From positions 1,033,744-1,097,743 of the forward strand of contig CP058732.1 in NCBI GenBank assembly GCA_013414795.1: 64,000 bases of DNA. The letters are read 5' to 3'. Shown in pieces: positions 16,815-26,422 of the stretch (position 1 is the first letter of the stretch; every line of letters starts with the position of its first letter). Both the position numbers and the translations under genes were made by a program. The DNA comes from Candidatus Kapaibacterium sp. GTDB lineage: Bacteria; Bacteroidota; Ignavibacteria; Kapaibacteriales; UBA2268. The notes beneath the pieces are model-generated. The model made no database searches, was not told the DNA's origin, and saw only the letters and a program-made list of their open reading frames with translations.

Positions 16815-17333
16815 ATGAAAACGGCAGTGATTTTTGGTAGTGGTAGGTGTTCCACAAGAACCCGAATGTACTATTCAGCCTTCCGTTTAGGAGAGATCCT
16901 TGCGAAAAAAGGATTTAACATTGCAAATGGGGGATACGGTGGCGTTATGGAGGCTTCTGCCAAAGGGGCTTCGGTTTTTAATGTTCAAAGAATAGGTGTC
17001 ATTTTTAGGAATTATAAGTCATTTCCCAACAAATACATCAATCGGACTATTGAAGCGAATTCCTACATTGAACGTTTGGAGAAATTAATCGAACTTGGGG
17101 ATGTGTTTTTTGTTTTCGAAGGAGGCAGTGGTACACTTCTGGAAATAGTAGCCTTATTAACTTTGAAAGAACGGGGTTTGAATAATGCACCAGTATTTTG
17201 CGTGGGAAGGAAATGGAGGAAAATTGTAAATTTTATCAAAAAGATTTCAAAATTCGAAAAGTTAGATGAAATTGAAAGACAGATTAAATTTGTTGAAGAT
17301 GTAAATGAAATTGAAACCCTTTTAAGTTATTAG
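16815..17333 (+). CDS. LOG-like Rossmann nucleotide-binding protein
   Basis: The 172-residue protein has the LOG/SLOG fold pattern: AVIFGSGRC at the N terminus, GGYGGVMEAS (the GGGxGxM-like loop), and FEGGSGTLLEI replacing PGGxGTxxE. LOG proteins cleave ribose-5-phosphate from cytokinin-like or purine nucleotides. Here the first Pro of the second motif is Glu, so activity may differ. It is about the right length for short bacterial members. It stands 38 nt upstream of the siroheme gene on the same strand and may belong to that operon. Confidence 0.7.
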   Translation: MKTAVIFGSGRCSTRTRMYYSAFRLGEILAKKGFNIANGGYGGVMEASAKGASVFNVQRIGVIFRNYKSFPNKYINRTIEANSYIERLEKLIELGDVFFVFEGGSGTLLEIVALLTLKERGLNNAPVFCVGRKWRKIVNFIKKISKFEKLDEIERQIKFVEDVNEIETLLSY

Positions 17334-17371
17334 AAGTTGGTAATCATTTTCTTAATTTTGGTTTTTTTGCT

Positions 17372-18019
17372 ATGGGATATTTTCCAATATTTATTGATTT
17401 AAGCAAATTCAAACCAATTGTTATTGGTGGGGGGGAAGTTGCAACCCGAAAAGTTAAGAACTTGGTAGAGTTTGAGGCTTATCCAAAGATAATTGCACCA
17501 GAAGTGACGGAAGAACTTAATGTTTTAATTAGCAATTACAAACTTGATTTTGAAAAGAGAAAGTACCTCGAAGGGGATATTCAAGGGTACAACTTTGTGT
17601 TCGTTGCGACTGATGATGCAACAGTTGATGAGATTGTGTTGAAAGATGCAGTGAAATTTGGTGCGATTGTAAATTTTGCAGACAAGCCAGAAATTTGCAA
17701 TTTCATTATGCCGTCGTATATTAAACGGGGTGATTTAGTTATCGCAATTTCCACTGGTGGAAAAGCACCATTTCTTGCACGATGCTTAAGGGAGATGCTC
17801 GAAAAGAAATTTCCCTTGAATTTCAAGGATTTTGTCGAACTTTCTGCCTATTTTAGGACAAAGTTGAAAGGAATTGAAGTTCCTAAAAATGTGAAAGATG
17901 CAATCGTCGATGAGTTTCTGGCGGTTAAATGGCTTGAAATAATCGAAGAAGATGGTATTGAATATGCCAAACTTTTAGTTAACAATTTAATTGAATACTA
18001 TGCAAGAAAAACAAAGTAA
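17372..18019 (+). CDS. Precorrin-2 dehydrogenase / sirohydrochlorin ferrochelatase (Met8/CysG-N type)
   Basis: The 215-residue protein starts MGYFPIFIDLSKFKPIVIGGGEVATRKV, the NAD-binding start of the CysG N-terminal module. It contains VFVATDDATVDEIV and FADKPEICNFIMPSYIKRGDLVIAISTGGKAP, where the Ser-Thr-Gly-Gly-Lys loop is family-diagnostic. It oxidises precorrin-2 to sirohydrochlorin and may insert iron to give siroheme. It overlaps the downstream CobA-HemD fusion gene by 20 nt. The pair makes siroheme or feeds another tetrapyrrole from uroporphyrinogen III. Confidence 0.9.
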   Translation: MGYFPIFIDLSKFKPIVIGGGEVATRKVKNLVEFEAYPKIIAPEVTEELNVLISNYKLDFEKRKYLEGDIQGYNFVFVATDDATVDEIVLKDAVKFGAIVNFADKPEICNFIMPSYIKRGDLVIAISTGGKAPFLARCLREMLEKKFPLNFKDFVELSAYFRTKLKGIEVPKNVKDAIVDEFLAVKWLEIIEEDGIEYAKLLVNNLIEYYARKTK

Positions 18020-19535
18020 AGGTTTTGTCTACATTGTTGGTGCTGGACCTGGCGACCCGTATCTATTAACTTTAAAGGGTTTAAAGGCTTTAAGGAAAGC
18101 GGATGTAATCCTTTACGATAGGCTTGTTAATATCCATATGTTAGACTTTGCAAATGAAAATTGCGAAAAGATTTTTGTCGGAAAGGAACCTACAAAGAAT
18201 AGATTTCCACAAGAAGAGATAAACAAACTTATTTTGAAATATGCATTGGAAGGTAAAACAGTTGTCCGACTAAAAGGAGGTGACCCTTACGTTTTTGGGC
18301 GTGGTTCCGAAGAAGCACTTTTTCTTTTTGAACATAAAATACCTTTCGAGGTTATCCCAGGTGTAACTGCTGGTTTAGGGGCATCAGCCTATGCTGGAAT
18401 TCCATTAACACATCGCTCGACTGTTACGCAAGTGCTGTTTTTAACAGCACACGAAGACCCTACCAAGCCAGAAAGTCAACTTGAATTGCAAGCGATTGCC
18501 AAAATGAGGAATACCACTGTTGTTATTTATATGGGTGCCTCCAATTTAGGCTCAATCGTGGATGAGTTGATTAAAAGCGGTATGAATCCGAATTCAATTT
18601 CTGCTATTGTTGAAAATGCAACCACACCAAAGCAAAAAACGTTTACTGGAAAACTCAAGGAACTTCCAAAAATTGCAAGAAAAAATAATCTAAAACCACC
18701 ACTTGTAACAATAATTAGCCCGTGTGCAGTTTTTTCTAAAAATTTAAACTGGTTCGAAAATAAGCCCCTTTTTGGGAAAAAGATTGTTACTACTCGTGCT
18801 ATTGACCAATCGAGAAAACTCTTTGCAATGTTGACAGAAGAAGGATGTGAAATTGTCCCGTTTCCAGTTTTTTCAACAAAAATGATAGAAATCGAACCAC
18901 CAGTTATCTACGATATCGAGCAGAAATTCGACTGGATGATTTTTACAAGTAGCAATGGAGTTCGCTACTTTATGGCGAACGTTAAAGACGAAATATTTAA
19001 GCCAAATTTTCAAAAGGTTAAAATTGCTGCAATTGGTGAAAAGACTGCCGAGGAGTTGGCTAAATACAATTTTTATGTAAACTTTGTTCCCTCTGCATAC
19101 AATTCTGATGCGTTTATTGAAGAATTTAGGAAGTTGTACAATTTAAAAAAAGCAAGGGTTTTGCGAATTAAAGGAACATTTGAAAACGACCCAATTTCCG
19201 ACTTTTTGAAACGAGAATGTAGAATTTACTCGACACTTGATGTTTATGAAATCATAAAGGAAAATCCGAGCAAGGAGGAAATTAACGAACTTTTGAACTC
19301 GAACCCTGATGCGATTATTTTTACCGCTTCTATTACTGTAAAATACTTCTTTGAAATTGTTGGGGAAAGGAAAGCGAAATCTTTTTTGAACAAAATTAAA
19401 GTTTTTTCAATCGGACCAATGACACAAAATGCTTTGTTGAAAAAAGGAGTGAAAAAAGTTTACTCATCTTACCTTCATACTTTGGAAGGAGTTATTGAAC
19501 TTATGAAAGAAGTATATGAGAAGGAGGAAAAATGA
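18000..19535 (+). CDS. Uroporphyrinogen-III C-methyltransferase / uroporphyrinogen-III synthase fusion
   Basis: The protein has 511 residues from ATG 18000. Residues 1-245 form a SUMT/CobA domain: VYIVGAGPGDPYLLTLKG, LKGGDPYVFGRGSEE and VIPGVTAGLGASAYAGIPLTHR. Residues about 250-511 form a HemD-like uroporphyrinogen-III synthase domain, with GKKIVTTRAIDQSRKL, DWMIFTSSNGVRYF and AAIGEKTAEELAKY. One chain thus closes the tetrapyrrole ring and methylates it twice to precorrin-2. Such CobA-HemD fusions are known in several phyla. It overlaps the precorrin-2 dehydrogenase gene by 20 nt and the following nnr gene by 4 nt. Confidence 0.92.
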   Translation: MQEKQSKGFVYIVGAGPGDPYLLTLKGLKALRKADVILYDRLVNIHMLDFANENCEKIFVGKEPTKNRFPQEEINKLILKYALEGKTVVRLKGGDPYVFGRGSEEALFLFEHKIPFEVIPGVTAGLGASAYAGIPLTHRSTVTQVLFLTAHEDPTKPESQLELQAIAKMRNTTVVIYMGASNLGSIVDELIKSGMNPNSISAIVENATTPKQKTFTGKLKELPKIARKNNLKPPLVTIISPCAVFSKNLNWFENKPLFGKKIVTTRAIDQSRKLFAMLTEEGCEIVPFPVFSTKMIEIEPPVIYDIEQKFDWMIFTSSNGVRYFMANVKDEIFKPNFQKVKIAAIGEKTAEELAKYNFYVNFVPSAYNSDAFIEEFRKLYNLKKARVLRIKGTFENDPISDFLKRECRIYSTLDVYEIIKENPSKEEINELLNSNPDAIIFTASITVKYFFEIVGERKAKSFLNKIKVFSIGPMTQNALLKKGVKKVYSSYLHTLEGVIELMKEVYEKEEK

Positions 19536-21043
19536 AATACATTCTTACACCCGATGAAATGCGGCAAGCAGATTCATTGGCAATTAATCATTATGGTGTT
19601 CCTTCAATAGTGCTTATGGAAAATGCAGCTCGTTCTTCTTCGATGTACATCCAGCAAATAATTGAAGAGGAAGGACTAATCGAACCCGAATTTACTTTTT
19701 TCTGTGGAAGCGGTAATAATGGTGGAGATGGTTTTGCCCTTGCCCGCCATTTGTGTGGTCTGTACAATGTGAAAATTTACTGGATTGGTGACGAATCGAA
19801 AATGAGCGAGGAGACCCGCATAAATTATCTTTCGGCAAAGAATCTTGGTATTCCCTGTATAAAATTGGAATCCGAAGAAGATGTTGAACAACTTGAAATA
19901 GTTTCGGAGATAATTGTCGATGCTTTGATTGGAGTAGGAGGAAGCGAAAATATTCGTGGTTTGGCGTTGTCCATTTTGAAAAAAATTTACAACTCGCCAG
20001 CATTGAAAATTGCTATTGATTCTCCAACTGGACTTAATACATTAACGGGCAAAGCAAATGAATTTTGCGTCCAAGCCGACTACACTATCACTATGTTTGC
20101 ATATAAACTTGGCTTGTTAATAAATGATGGTCCAGAGAAGTCTGGCGAAATTTATGTAGCGGGACTTGGTGTTCCTAATTCTATTGTAGAGAAGTTCGCC
20201 AGAACTTTTGCGTATGAATATGAAGACCTTTTTAAACTTATTCCAGAGCGGAAGAGAATTAGTTCAAAATTTGACTATGGACGAGTTTTGATTATTGCTG
20301 GCTCGGAACGCTATCCTGGCGCTGCTGCTTTATGTGCTAATGCTTCTATTAAATCTGGAGCGGGCTTAACAATACTTGCAAGTACTTCGTTCCATCCAAT
20401 GCTTTTGCCAGAAGTAATTCGACTTCCATTAATCCCCACAGCGGGTGGAACAATATCCGAAAAGTCGTTGAGTATTTTAGAAGAAGAAATTGAAAAAGCC
20501 GATTCAATTGCAATTGGTCCTGGGGTAACAGATAATCCAGAAACAATTAGTTTGATAAGACAAGTGATTGAAAGATATAAAGATAGCAAGAAAATAGTTG
20601 TAGATGCTGATGGATTGAAGGCTATTAGTTTTGATTCTGTTTTGTCTAAAAATATTGTAATAACTCCACATTGTGGGGAACTGTCCCGAATAATCAACAT
20701 TCAAAGGACAGAAATTGAAAACAACGCATATTTCGTCGCAAAAGAGTGGGCTTCGAAGTTAGATTGTATTGTTCATTTGAAGTATGTTCCACCAATAACA
20801 ACAGATGGCGAAAGTTCCTATCTTTGCCTTGCTGGCAACCCTGGGATGGCTTCTGGTGGTAGTGGTGATGTTCTAACGGGAATTATTGCTACTTTTGTCG
20901 CAAGGGGCTTGGAACCTTTGATTGCAACTTCTCTTGGTGCTTTTGTGCACGCCCTTGCTGGCGACTTTTATGTTGAACAATATGGAATGGAGACGCTAAC
21001 TGCTTCCGCCCTTATCGATTTTTTGCCGGAGGTTCTTTTTTAA
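19532..21043 (+). CDS. nnr: Bifunctional NAD(P)HX epimerase / ADP-dependent dehydratase
   Basis: The 503-residue length is that of the fused protein. The N-terminal epimerase part (1-215) has MENAARSS, GSGNNGGDGFALARHL and DALIGVG. The C-terminal dehydratase part (220-503) has AGSERYPGAAALCANASIKSGAG, AIGPGVTDN, DADGLKA, TPHCGELSRI and LAGNPGMASGGSGDVLTGIIA, the ribokinase-like ATP/ADP site. It repairs hydrated NADH and NADPH. It begins with an ATGA overlap with the upstream gene and follows an AGGAGG-like site. Confidence 0.94.
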   Translation: MKYILTPDEMRQADSLAINHYGVPSIVLMENAARSSSMYIQQIIEEEGLIEPEFTFFCGSGNNGGDGFALARHLCGLYNVKIYWIGDESKMSEETRINYLSAKNLGIPCIKLESEEDVEQLEIVSEIIVDALIGVGGSENIRGLALSILKKIYNSPALKIAIDSPTGLNTLTGKANEFCVQADYTITMFAYKLGLLINDGPEKSGEIYVAGLGVPNSIVEKFARTFAYEYEDLFKLIPERKRISSKFDYGRVLIIAGSERYPGAAALCANASIKSGAGLTILASTSFHPMLLPEVIRLPLIPTAGGTISEKSLSILEEEIEKADSIAIGPGVTDNPETISLIRQVIERYKDSKKIVVDADGLKAISFDSVLSKNIVITPHCGELSRIINIQRTEIENNAYFVAKEWASKLDCIVHLKYVPPITTDGESSYLCLAGNPGMASGGSGDVLTGIIATFVARGLEPLIATSLGAFVHALAGDFYVEQYGMETLTASALIDFLPEVLF

Positions 21044-21045
21044 AA

Positions 21046-21432
21046 ATGAATAAAAGTTTCCTTCTTAAAATTCCAGCGATAGTATTTGCGATTGTAATTT
21101 TTGTTCTTTCACAAATTCCTGGAGAAGTGCTACCTCCAAATGTTTTCGACTTGCAGGACAAATTGGAACATTTCGTTGTTTATTTCTTGTTTGGAATTAC
21201 TTTAATAATCGCTACATCGACGGTGAAATTTAAGCGGAAGCGTATTTTTTTGGTTTTGATAATCGGTTCGATCTATGCTTTACTCGACGAAATCCACCAA
21301 CTATTTGTTCCTGGACGTGTTTGCGACATAACTGATTTTGTTGCCGATGCTCTTGGCGTTGTTTTTTCTCTACTGTTTGTAAATGTGATATTAAAATTGA
21401 TAAATAGATTTATTCCAGAGGATACAATATGA
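21046..21432 (+). CDS. VanZ-like membrane protein
   Basis: The 128-residue protein has four predicted membrane helices. The conserved VanZ segment is DEIHQLFVPGRVCDITDFVADALGVV, where Asp/Glu, His and Arg-x-x-D residues are the family hallmark. KLEHFVVYFLFG is the second conserved block. VanZ-type proteins are linked to glycopeptide tolerance in some hosts, but most, including short ones like this, have no tested role. It is packed between nnr (2-nt gap) and tgt (4-nt overlap). Confidence 0.82.
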   Translation: MNKSFLLKIPAIVFAIVIFVLSQIPGEVLPPNVFDLQDKLEHFVVYFLFGITLIIATSTVKFKRKRIFLVLIIGSIYALLDEIHQLFVPGRVCDITDFVADALGVVFSLLFVNVILKLINRFIPEDTI

Positions 21433-22559
21433 AAACCTTTTTCAGAGTTGAAAAAATTGCGGATGATTGTAAAGCGCGGGCTGGATTTTTGAAATTAAAT
21501 GGTATTGAGATTCCAACACCAGTGTTTATGCCCGTTGGAACCTATGGTACTGTTAAGGCAATGTTGCCAAGTTCTCTTTATGAACTAGATTATAAATTGA
21601 TTTTAGGTAACACTTACCATCTTTATCTTAGACCTGGCTTGGATGTAATCAAACATTTTGAAGGATTACACAATTTTATAAACTGGAAAAATTGTATTTT
21701 AACTGATAGCGGAGGATATCAAGTATTTTCTTTGCAGAGTTTTCGAAAATTGAGCGAGGAAGGGGTTGAATTTTCATCTCACATCGATGGCTCGAAACAT
21801 TTCTTCACACCAGAGTCGGTGGTCCAACATCAACGTGTTTTAGGTTCGGATATTATGATGATTCTTGATGATTGTGTTGAATATCCAGCGGACTATGGTC
21901 GAGTTGAAGAGTCGGTCGAAAGGACTTACAATTGGGCTGTAAGAAGTTTAAAGGAATTTGCTAACAGCGAGCCTTTATGGGGGAGAAAACAATTTATTTT
22001 CGGGATTGTGCAAGGGGGAACTTTCCCTGATTTGAGAAGACGCTCGCTCGGAGGACTTCTGTCGCTTCAATTTGATGGTTATGCAATTGGAGGGTTGTCT
22101 GTCGGCGAACCAGAGGAAAAAATGTATGAAATTACAAGTCTTTGCACCGACCTTTTGCCCATTGACAAACCGAGGTATTTGATGGGAGTAGGCACGCCTC
22201 AAAATATACTTGAATGTATCGAACTCGGTGTGGATATGTTTGATTGTGTGCTTCCCACACGCAATGGAAGAAATGGGCAGATTTTCACAACAAGGGGGAA
22301 AATAAATATTCGAAATGCAAAGTATAAATTTTCAAAGGAACCAATCGACCCCGGTTTGAACAATGAGATATCACAGAATTTCACTATTGGATATCTGCGA
22401 CATTTATTCATTGCGGATGAAATACTTGGGCTCCAACTTGCTACTTATCAAAATCTTGCGTTCTACAAATGGCTTGTGGCGACAGCCCGAGAAAAAATAC
22501 TTTCTGGTTTGTTCCGTTATTGGAAAAATAACTTAATTTTGAATTTTAAAGAAAATTAA
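21429..22559 (+). CDS. tgt: Queuine/preQ1 tRNA-ribosyltransferase lacking the zinc ligands
   Basis: The 376-residue length and all core motifs match Tgt. LTDSGGYQVFSL carries Asp93, GGLSVGEPEEKMYEI binds the base, and MFDCVLPTRNGRNGQ carries the nucleophile Asp272. Tgt swaps guanine 34 for preQ1 in GUN anticodon tRNAs. The structural zinc site is gone. Where CxCxxC is normal, the sequence DPGLNNEISQNF gives Leu310, Asn312 and Ser315, and the usual His of the HNLxFY motif is Gln341. The catalytic half is fully conserved. Overlap with vanZ and proximity to yajC fit the common tgt-yajC order. Confidence 0.93.
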   Translation: MKTFFRVEKIADDCKARAGFLKLNGIEIPTPVFMPVGTYGTVKAMLPSSLYELDYKLILGNTYHLYLRPGLDVIKHFEGLHNFINWKNCILTDSGGYQVFSLQSFRKLSEEGVEFSSHIDGSKHFFTPESVVQHQRVLGSDIMMILDDCVEYPADYGRVEESVERTYNWAVRSLKEFANSEPLWGRKQFIFGIVQGGTFPDLRRRSLGGLLSLQFDGYAIGGLSVGEPEEKMYEITSLCTDLLPIDKPRYLMGVGTPQNILECIELGVDMFDCVLPTRNGRNGQIFTTRGKINIRNAKYKFSKEPIDPGLNNEISQNFTIGYLRHLFIADEILGLQLATYQNLAFYKWLVATAREKILSGLFRYWKNNLILNFKEN

Positions 22560-22578
22560 TTTTTAGAAAGGTGGAAAG

Positions 22579-22905
22579 ATGTTGTTAAGTTTTGCAAATT
22601 TTCTTGCTTTCGTCCCCCCCCAAGGAGGAGGCGGGCAGAATGCCGGCGGTGGTATGCTCGTAACTTTAATAATGTTTGCTTCGATTTTTTTGATTATGTA
22701 CTTTTTGATGATTAGACCTGCTCAGAAACGACAAAAGGAACATCAGAAGATGGTGGACAGTTTGAAAAAAGGTGACAAAGTTATTACAACTGCTGGAATT
22801 CACGGTACGATAGTGGATATGGATGGTTCAACTTTTACTTTGCAAATTTCCGACAATTGCAAAATTCAAATCGAAAAAACGGCCATCGCAGGTAAAAAAC
22901 AATAA
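22579..22905 (+). CDS. yajC: Preprotein translocase subunit YajC
   Basis: The 108-residue protein has one membrane helix (about 27-48) followed by [38 protein letters not shown], which is diagnostic of YajC. YajC associates with SecDF and the SecYEG holotranslocon. The N terminus is longer than usual and Gly/Pro-rich before the helix. It follows tgt by 19 nt and precedes ribBA by 11 nt. secD and secF are not adjacent here. Confidence 0.93.
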   Translation: MLLSFANFLAFVPPQGGGGQNAGGGMLVTLIMFASIFLIMYFLMIRPAQKRQKEHQKMVDSLKKGDKVITTAGIHGTIVDMDGSTFTLQISDNCKIQIEKTAIAGKKQ

Positions 22906-22916
22906 TTTTTCTGGCT

Positions 22917-24119
22917 ATGAACACTATTGAAGAGGCTTTGCAAGATTTAGCCTCGGGAAAAATGATTATAGTTGTGGATGATGAGGAGCGTGAAAACGAA
23001 GGCGACCTTGTTGCTGCTTCCGAATTATGCACGCCCGATATTATAAATTTTATGGCTACACACGCTCGCGGGCTTATCTGCGTTGCAATAACCGAAGACC
23101 GCGCCCGTGAACTTGAACTGGATGTGATGGTAAGAGAAAGCACCGGACTCCACGGCACAAAATTTACAGTTTCTGTCGATTACATTCACGGCACTACCAC
23201 TGGAATTTCTGCCTTCGATAGAGCAAAGACTGTACGTGCTTTGGCAAATCCATCGACAAAGCCATCCGATTTAGCCCGACCAGGGCATATTTTCCCATTG
23301 ATTGCCGTTCGCGAAGGGGTTCTTCGTAGAGCGGGCCACACAGAAGCCACCGTCGATTTGATGAGACTTGCGGGATTGTATCCCTCCGGGGTGCTTTGCG
23401 AAATTATCAAAGATGATGGTACGATGGCTCGAAGAGCGGACTTGGAGGAGTTTGCAAAGAAATTCAATTTGAAAATAATTACAGTTCAAGATTTAATTGC
23501 ATATAGATTTAAGAGAGATAAACTGGTCAAATGCGTTGCTTCTGCTAATCTTCCAACAAAATATGGTGATTTCGTAGTTAAAGTATACAGAAATATTGTT
23601 GATAATAAAGAACACGTTGCTCTTGTTAAAGGAACCTGGGAAGAGAACGAGCCAATACTTGTGCGAGTTCATTCAGAATGTTTAACTGGGGATGTTTTTG
23701 GTTCATACCGTTGCGATTGTGGAGACCAGTTGCATTCTGCACTCACTCAAATTTCACAAGCGGGCAAAGGCGTTCTTTTGTATATGCGTCAAGAAGGACG
23801 AGATATAGGGCTTGTCAACAAAATTAAAGCATATGCTTTGCAAGAACAAGGATACGACACGGTCGAAGCCAATATTCTCTTAGGTTTTCAACCAGACCCT
23901 CGGGATTATGGGATTGGAGCACAAATCCTTGCTGACCTTGGCGTTCGCAAAATGAGATTGTTGACAAACAACCCAAAAAAGCGAGTTGGTCTCGCAAGTT
24001 ATGGGCTTGAAATTGTGGAACTTGTCCCTTTGCAAATTCCACCAAACGAAAAAAACTACCATTATTTGCTTACCAAAAAGATTAAACTTGGACATCTTTT
24101 AGATAATATTAATGAATAA
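22917..24119 (+). CDS. ribBA: Bifunctional DHBP synthase / GTP cyclohydrolase II
   Basis: The 400-residue length is that of the fused RibBA. The N-terminal half has [42 protein letters not shown] and [11 protein letters not shown], the DHBP synthase active site. The C-terminal half has [23 protein letters not shown] (the zinc site of GTP cyclohydrolase II), [11 protein letters not shown] and [12 protein letters not shown]. It supplies both the four-carbon unit and the pyrimidine precursor of riboflavin. No riboswitch is seen upstream; it is co-transcribed with yajC. Confidence 0.96.
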   Translation: MNTIEEALQDLASGKMIIVVDDEERENEGDLVAASELCTPDIINFMATHARGLICVAITEDRARELELDVMVRESTGLHGTKFTVSVDYIHGTTTGISAFDRAKTVRALANPSTKPSDLARPGHIFPLIAVREGVLRRAGHTEATVDLMRLAGLYPSGVLCEIIKDDGTMARRADLEEFAKKFNLKIITVQDLIAYRFKRDKLVKCVASANLPTKYGDFVVKVYRNIVDNKEHVALVKGTWEENEPILVRVHSECLTGDVFGSYRCDCGDQLHSALTQISQAGKGVLLYMRQEGRDIGLVNKIKAYALQEQGYDTVEANILLGFQPDPRDYGIGAQILADLGVRKMRLLTNNPKKRVGLASYGLEIVELVPLQIPPNEKNYHYLLTKKIKLGHLLDNINE

Positions 24120-24131
24120 ATAGGAGGTACT

Positions 24132-24863
24132 ATGTTCTATCGTTTTGTTTTTGCTTTTATAATTGGGATTTTTGTTCTTTCAACTTCTTCGTTTGCAGGT
24201 GATGTTAAATTGAAGACGCATTCTGATTCAGCCTCGTATTCTGTTGGATACAACGTTGGGAAAAGCGTCTTAAATCAAGTAAAATTTGATTCACTTGATT
24301 TGAATTTTTCTATCATCCTGTCTGGATTTACCGATGGGATTTTGCAAAAGCAACCTCAAATTCCCGAAACTGAAATACAAAAGTACCTTACCGAATTGCA
24401 AAGCTATTTGGAAAAGCGCCGCAAACTGCAAATGGAAGCACAAGAGAAAGAAATGAAAAAGCAAGCAGAAGAGAATTTAAAGAAAGCCAAAGCCTTTTTA
24501 GAAGAAAACAAGAAAAAAGAAGGTGTTAACGAAACTCAATCTGGCTTGCAATTCAAAGTTTTGAAACTTGGGACTGGGAAAAGGCCTGTGGCAACGAGTA
24601 AGGTTAAAGTTCATTATAAAGGGACTTTGCTCGATGGCACTGTCTTTGATGAATCTTATTCCCGAGGAAATCCAATGGAATTTGAACTCGACAAGGTGAT
24701 TCGTGGCTTCCAGGAAGGTTTGTTGATGATGCCAGAAGGAAGTAAGTTTGTTTTTTACATTCCACCACAACTTGGATATGGCGAACGGGCAGTTGGCAAA
24801 ATTCCACCCAATTCACTTCTAATTTTCGAAGTGGAACTTTTCGAAGTTAAGGATATGCAATAA
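24132..24863 (+). CDS. FKBP-type peptidyl-prolyl isomerase, FkpA-like
   Basis: The 243-residue precursor has a signal peptide ending SSFA. An N-terminal helical dimerisation region (about 25-130) includes SYSVGYNVGKSV and a long Lys/Glu-rich helix. The C-terminal FKBP domain has VHYKGTLLDGTVFDESY, VIRGFQEGLLMMPEGSK and YGERAVGKIPPNSLLIFEVEL. It should act as a periplasmic foldase and chaperone for outer-membrane proteins. An AGGAGG site precedes the ATG and a strong terminator follows, closing the long plus-strand operon. A paralogue with the same layout lies at 29468. Confidence 0.93.
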   Translation: MFYRFVFAFIIGIFVLSTSSFAGDVKLKTHSDSASYSVGYNVGKSVLNQVKFDSLDLNFSIILSGFTDGILQKQPQIPETEIQKYLTELQSYLEKRRKLQMEAQEKEMKKQAEENLKKAKAFLEENKKKEGVNETQSGLQFKVLKLGTGKRPVATSKVKVHYKGTLLDGTVFDESYSRGNPMEFELDKVIRGFQEGLLMMPEGSKFVFYIPPQLGYGERAVGKIPPNSLLIFEVELFEVKDMQ

Positions 24864-24886
24864 AAAAATCATTTGACTTTGCAAAG

Positions 24887-24926
24887 AAGGCTGTCCAGTT
24901 TTGGACAGCCTTTCATTTTTTCTTTT
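24887..24926 (+). terminator. Strong intrinsic terminator after the first FKBP gene
   Basis: An 11-bp perfect stem (24887-24897 with 24902-24912, 4-nt loop) is followed by TCATTTTTTCTTTTT. It also ends the convergent minus-strand gene at 24929. Confidence 0.92.
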
Positions 24927-24928
24927 TA

Positions 24929-26422
24929 TCATCGAAGAATTAAAAATTTGATTGCCTCATTAAAAGTTTTTAATAAGTAAATTCCAGTTGGAAATTCGCT
25001 CACATCAATCAAAAAGTTGCTGGACAGATTTTCAATGCTACTTTTCCAAATGCATTCCCCAAAGGAATTGTAGACTTCCAAGGAAATTGGATTGAATTTA
25101 AAATATTCGTTCGGAATTGATACTAAAATGTAATTCTTTGCGGGATTTGGATAAATCATCATTTTACACGAAATGTTTTCATTATATACTTCGCTGGTAG
25201 GCGGGTCAACTTCAACTGCTCCGACCGAGCGAGGATTGTTGAACATATTCCCAAAGAAATCCTCTTTTGGCTCTTCGACATTCAACCCACGTCTTTTTGC
25301 TGGGGAATTTTTGTCAATTAAAAGCATTTTTTCATTCTCTTGGCTTATCATTGGGTCGATGTTCACCAGCCCATTGCTTTCTGAAACTGGCAGGTTTGGA
25401 CCATTCCAATTCGAATTGTCTTTGTTGTACCAAAGATTGTTTGAAAAGAAGAAAGTTTCTGGTTCAGTGTTCGGTCCGATGTTAATTGTTGGGTTTGAAG
25501 CATTGTTGTTTACATAAACAATATTGTTTACAAATTTATTTCGCCCACACTTTTGAAATCTATCGAGAGTGTTTTCTTGTAGAATTCTTATAGCCCATTT
25601 CGTTGGCAAAAATATTGTATTATTCACCACTTCACAATCGACAGCACCAACAAAGGCTATTGGAGCCTGCGAACCTATGAAAATGTTTGAGTAAACGTAA
25701 ATTTGGGATGCCTCGAAGATTGCGTCAATCGGTCGAAAGTATTGGAGACCAGTCGAACCGCCAATGTTCAATGTTCGCAAGCCACCATTAATAAATGTAT
25801 TCTTTTGTATAACAATGTTTTGGGAACCACCTTTGGTTTGTATTGAATTCGAACCTTGGTTTTCGAATTTGCATTTTTCGATTATACCATTGTGACATCC
25901 AACCATATCAATTCCACTTCCTCCTGCGGAACCATTAATGAAAGTACAATTTGAAATGTAAAAATTATCAACACCAGATAATTTCAGCATATCATTATTT
26001 CCAGTGGCATTCATTTTTCTCCACTGGCAATTCAGAATTTTAATATGCCGAGCGGGTGTATCATAAGAACCACCATCATCAATGTTGACGCCATTGGCAG
26101 TTTGTTCTTCGAAAATTAGGTTTGAAATTTCAAGATACGCTGGGTCTGTCAAATGTATCGCTTCGCTTTGACCACGGAAAATAACTTCCTCACCAGGAGA
26201 TGCGGTAATCGTAATCCATTTATCCGAAGTTCCTTGCAAATTATTGATGAATTCAGAAGTGGTGTAGACACCCGAACGAATTAATATCGTATCCCCAGGT
26301 TGCACTTCTTGCACGGCAGACAATAGCCTTGTGTGTTGGCAAGAAGGGCAAACTTCAATAACTTTTGCCAGAAGCACTTCATTTAGTGTAAGAAACATCA
26401 CAAAGTAGAGAAAATATTTCAT
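24929..26422 (-). CDS. Secreted right-handed beta-helix protein with T9SS-type sorting domain
   Basis: The 497-residue precursor has a signal peptide of about 18 residues. Residues 40-390 form repeated short beta strands with Asn turns (AYLEISNLIFEEQ, RHIKILNCQWRKM, NIVIQKNTFINGG, CEVVNNTIFLP). They start with the GDTILIRSGVY and WITITASPGEEVIFRG entry seen in pectate lyase-like solenoids. The last 80 residues (CKMMIYPNPAKNYILVSIP, GIYLLKTFNEAIKFLILR) are a clear T9SS type A sorting domain. It is probably a surface polysaccharide-active enzyme or adhesin. No catalytic residues can be assigned with confidence. A GGAGG site precedes the ATG. Confidence 0.85.
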   Translation of the reverse strand: MKYFLYFVMFLTLNEVLLAKVIEVCPSCQHTRLLSAVQEVQPGDTILIRSGVYTTSEFINNLQGTSDKWITITASPGEEVIFRGQSEAIHLTDPAYLEISNLIFEEQTANGVNIDDGGSYDTPARHIKILNCQWRKMNATGNNDMLKLSGVDNFYISNCTFINGSAGGSGIDMVGCHNGIIEKCKFENQGSNSIQTKGGSQNIVIQKNTFINGGLRTLNIGGSTGLQYFRPIDAIFEASQIYVYSNIFIGSQAPIAFVGAVDCEVVNNTIFLPTKWAIRILQENTLDRFQKCGRNKFVNNIVYVNNNASNPTINIGPNTEPETFFFSNNLWYNKDNSNWNGPNLPVSESNGLVNIDPMISQENEKMLLIDKNSPAKRRGLNVEEPKEDFFGNMFNNPRSVGAVEVDPPTSEVYNENISCKMMIYPNPAKNYILVSIPNEYFKFNPISLEVYNSFGECIWKSSIENLSSNFLIDVSEFPTGIYLLKTFNEAIKFLILR

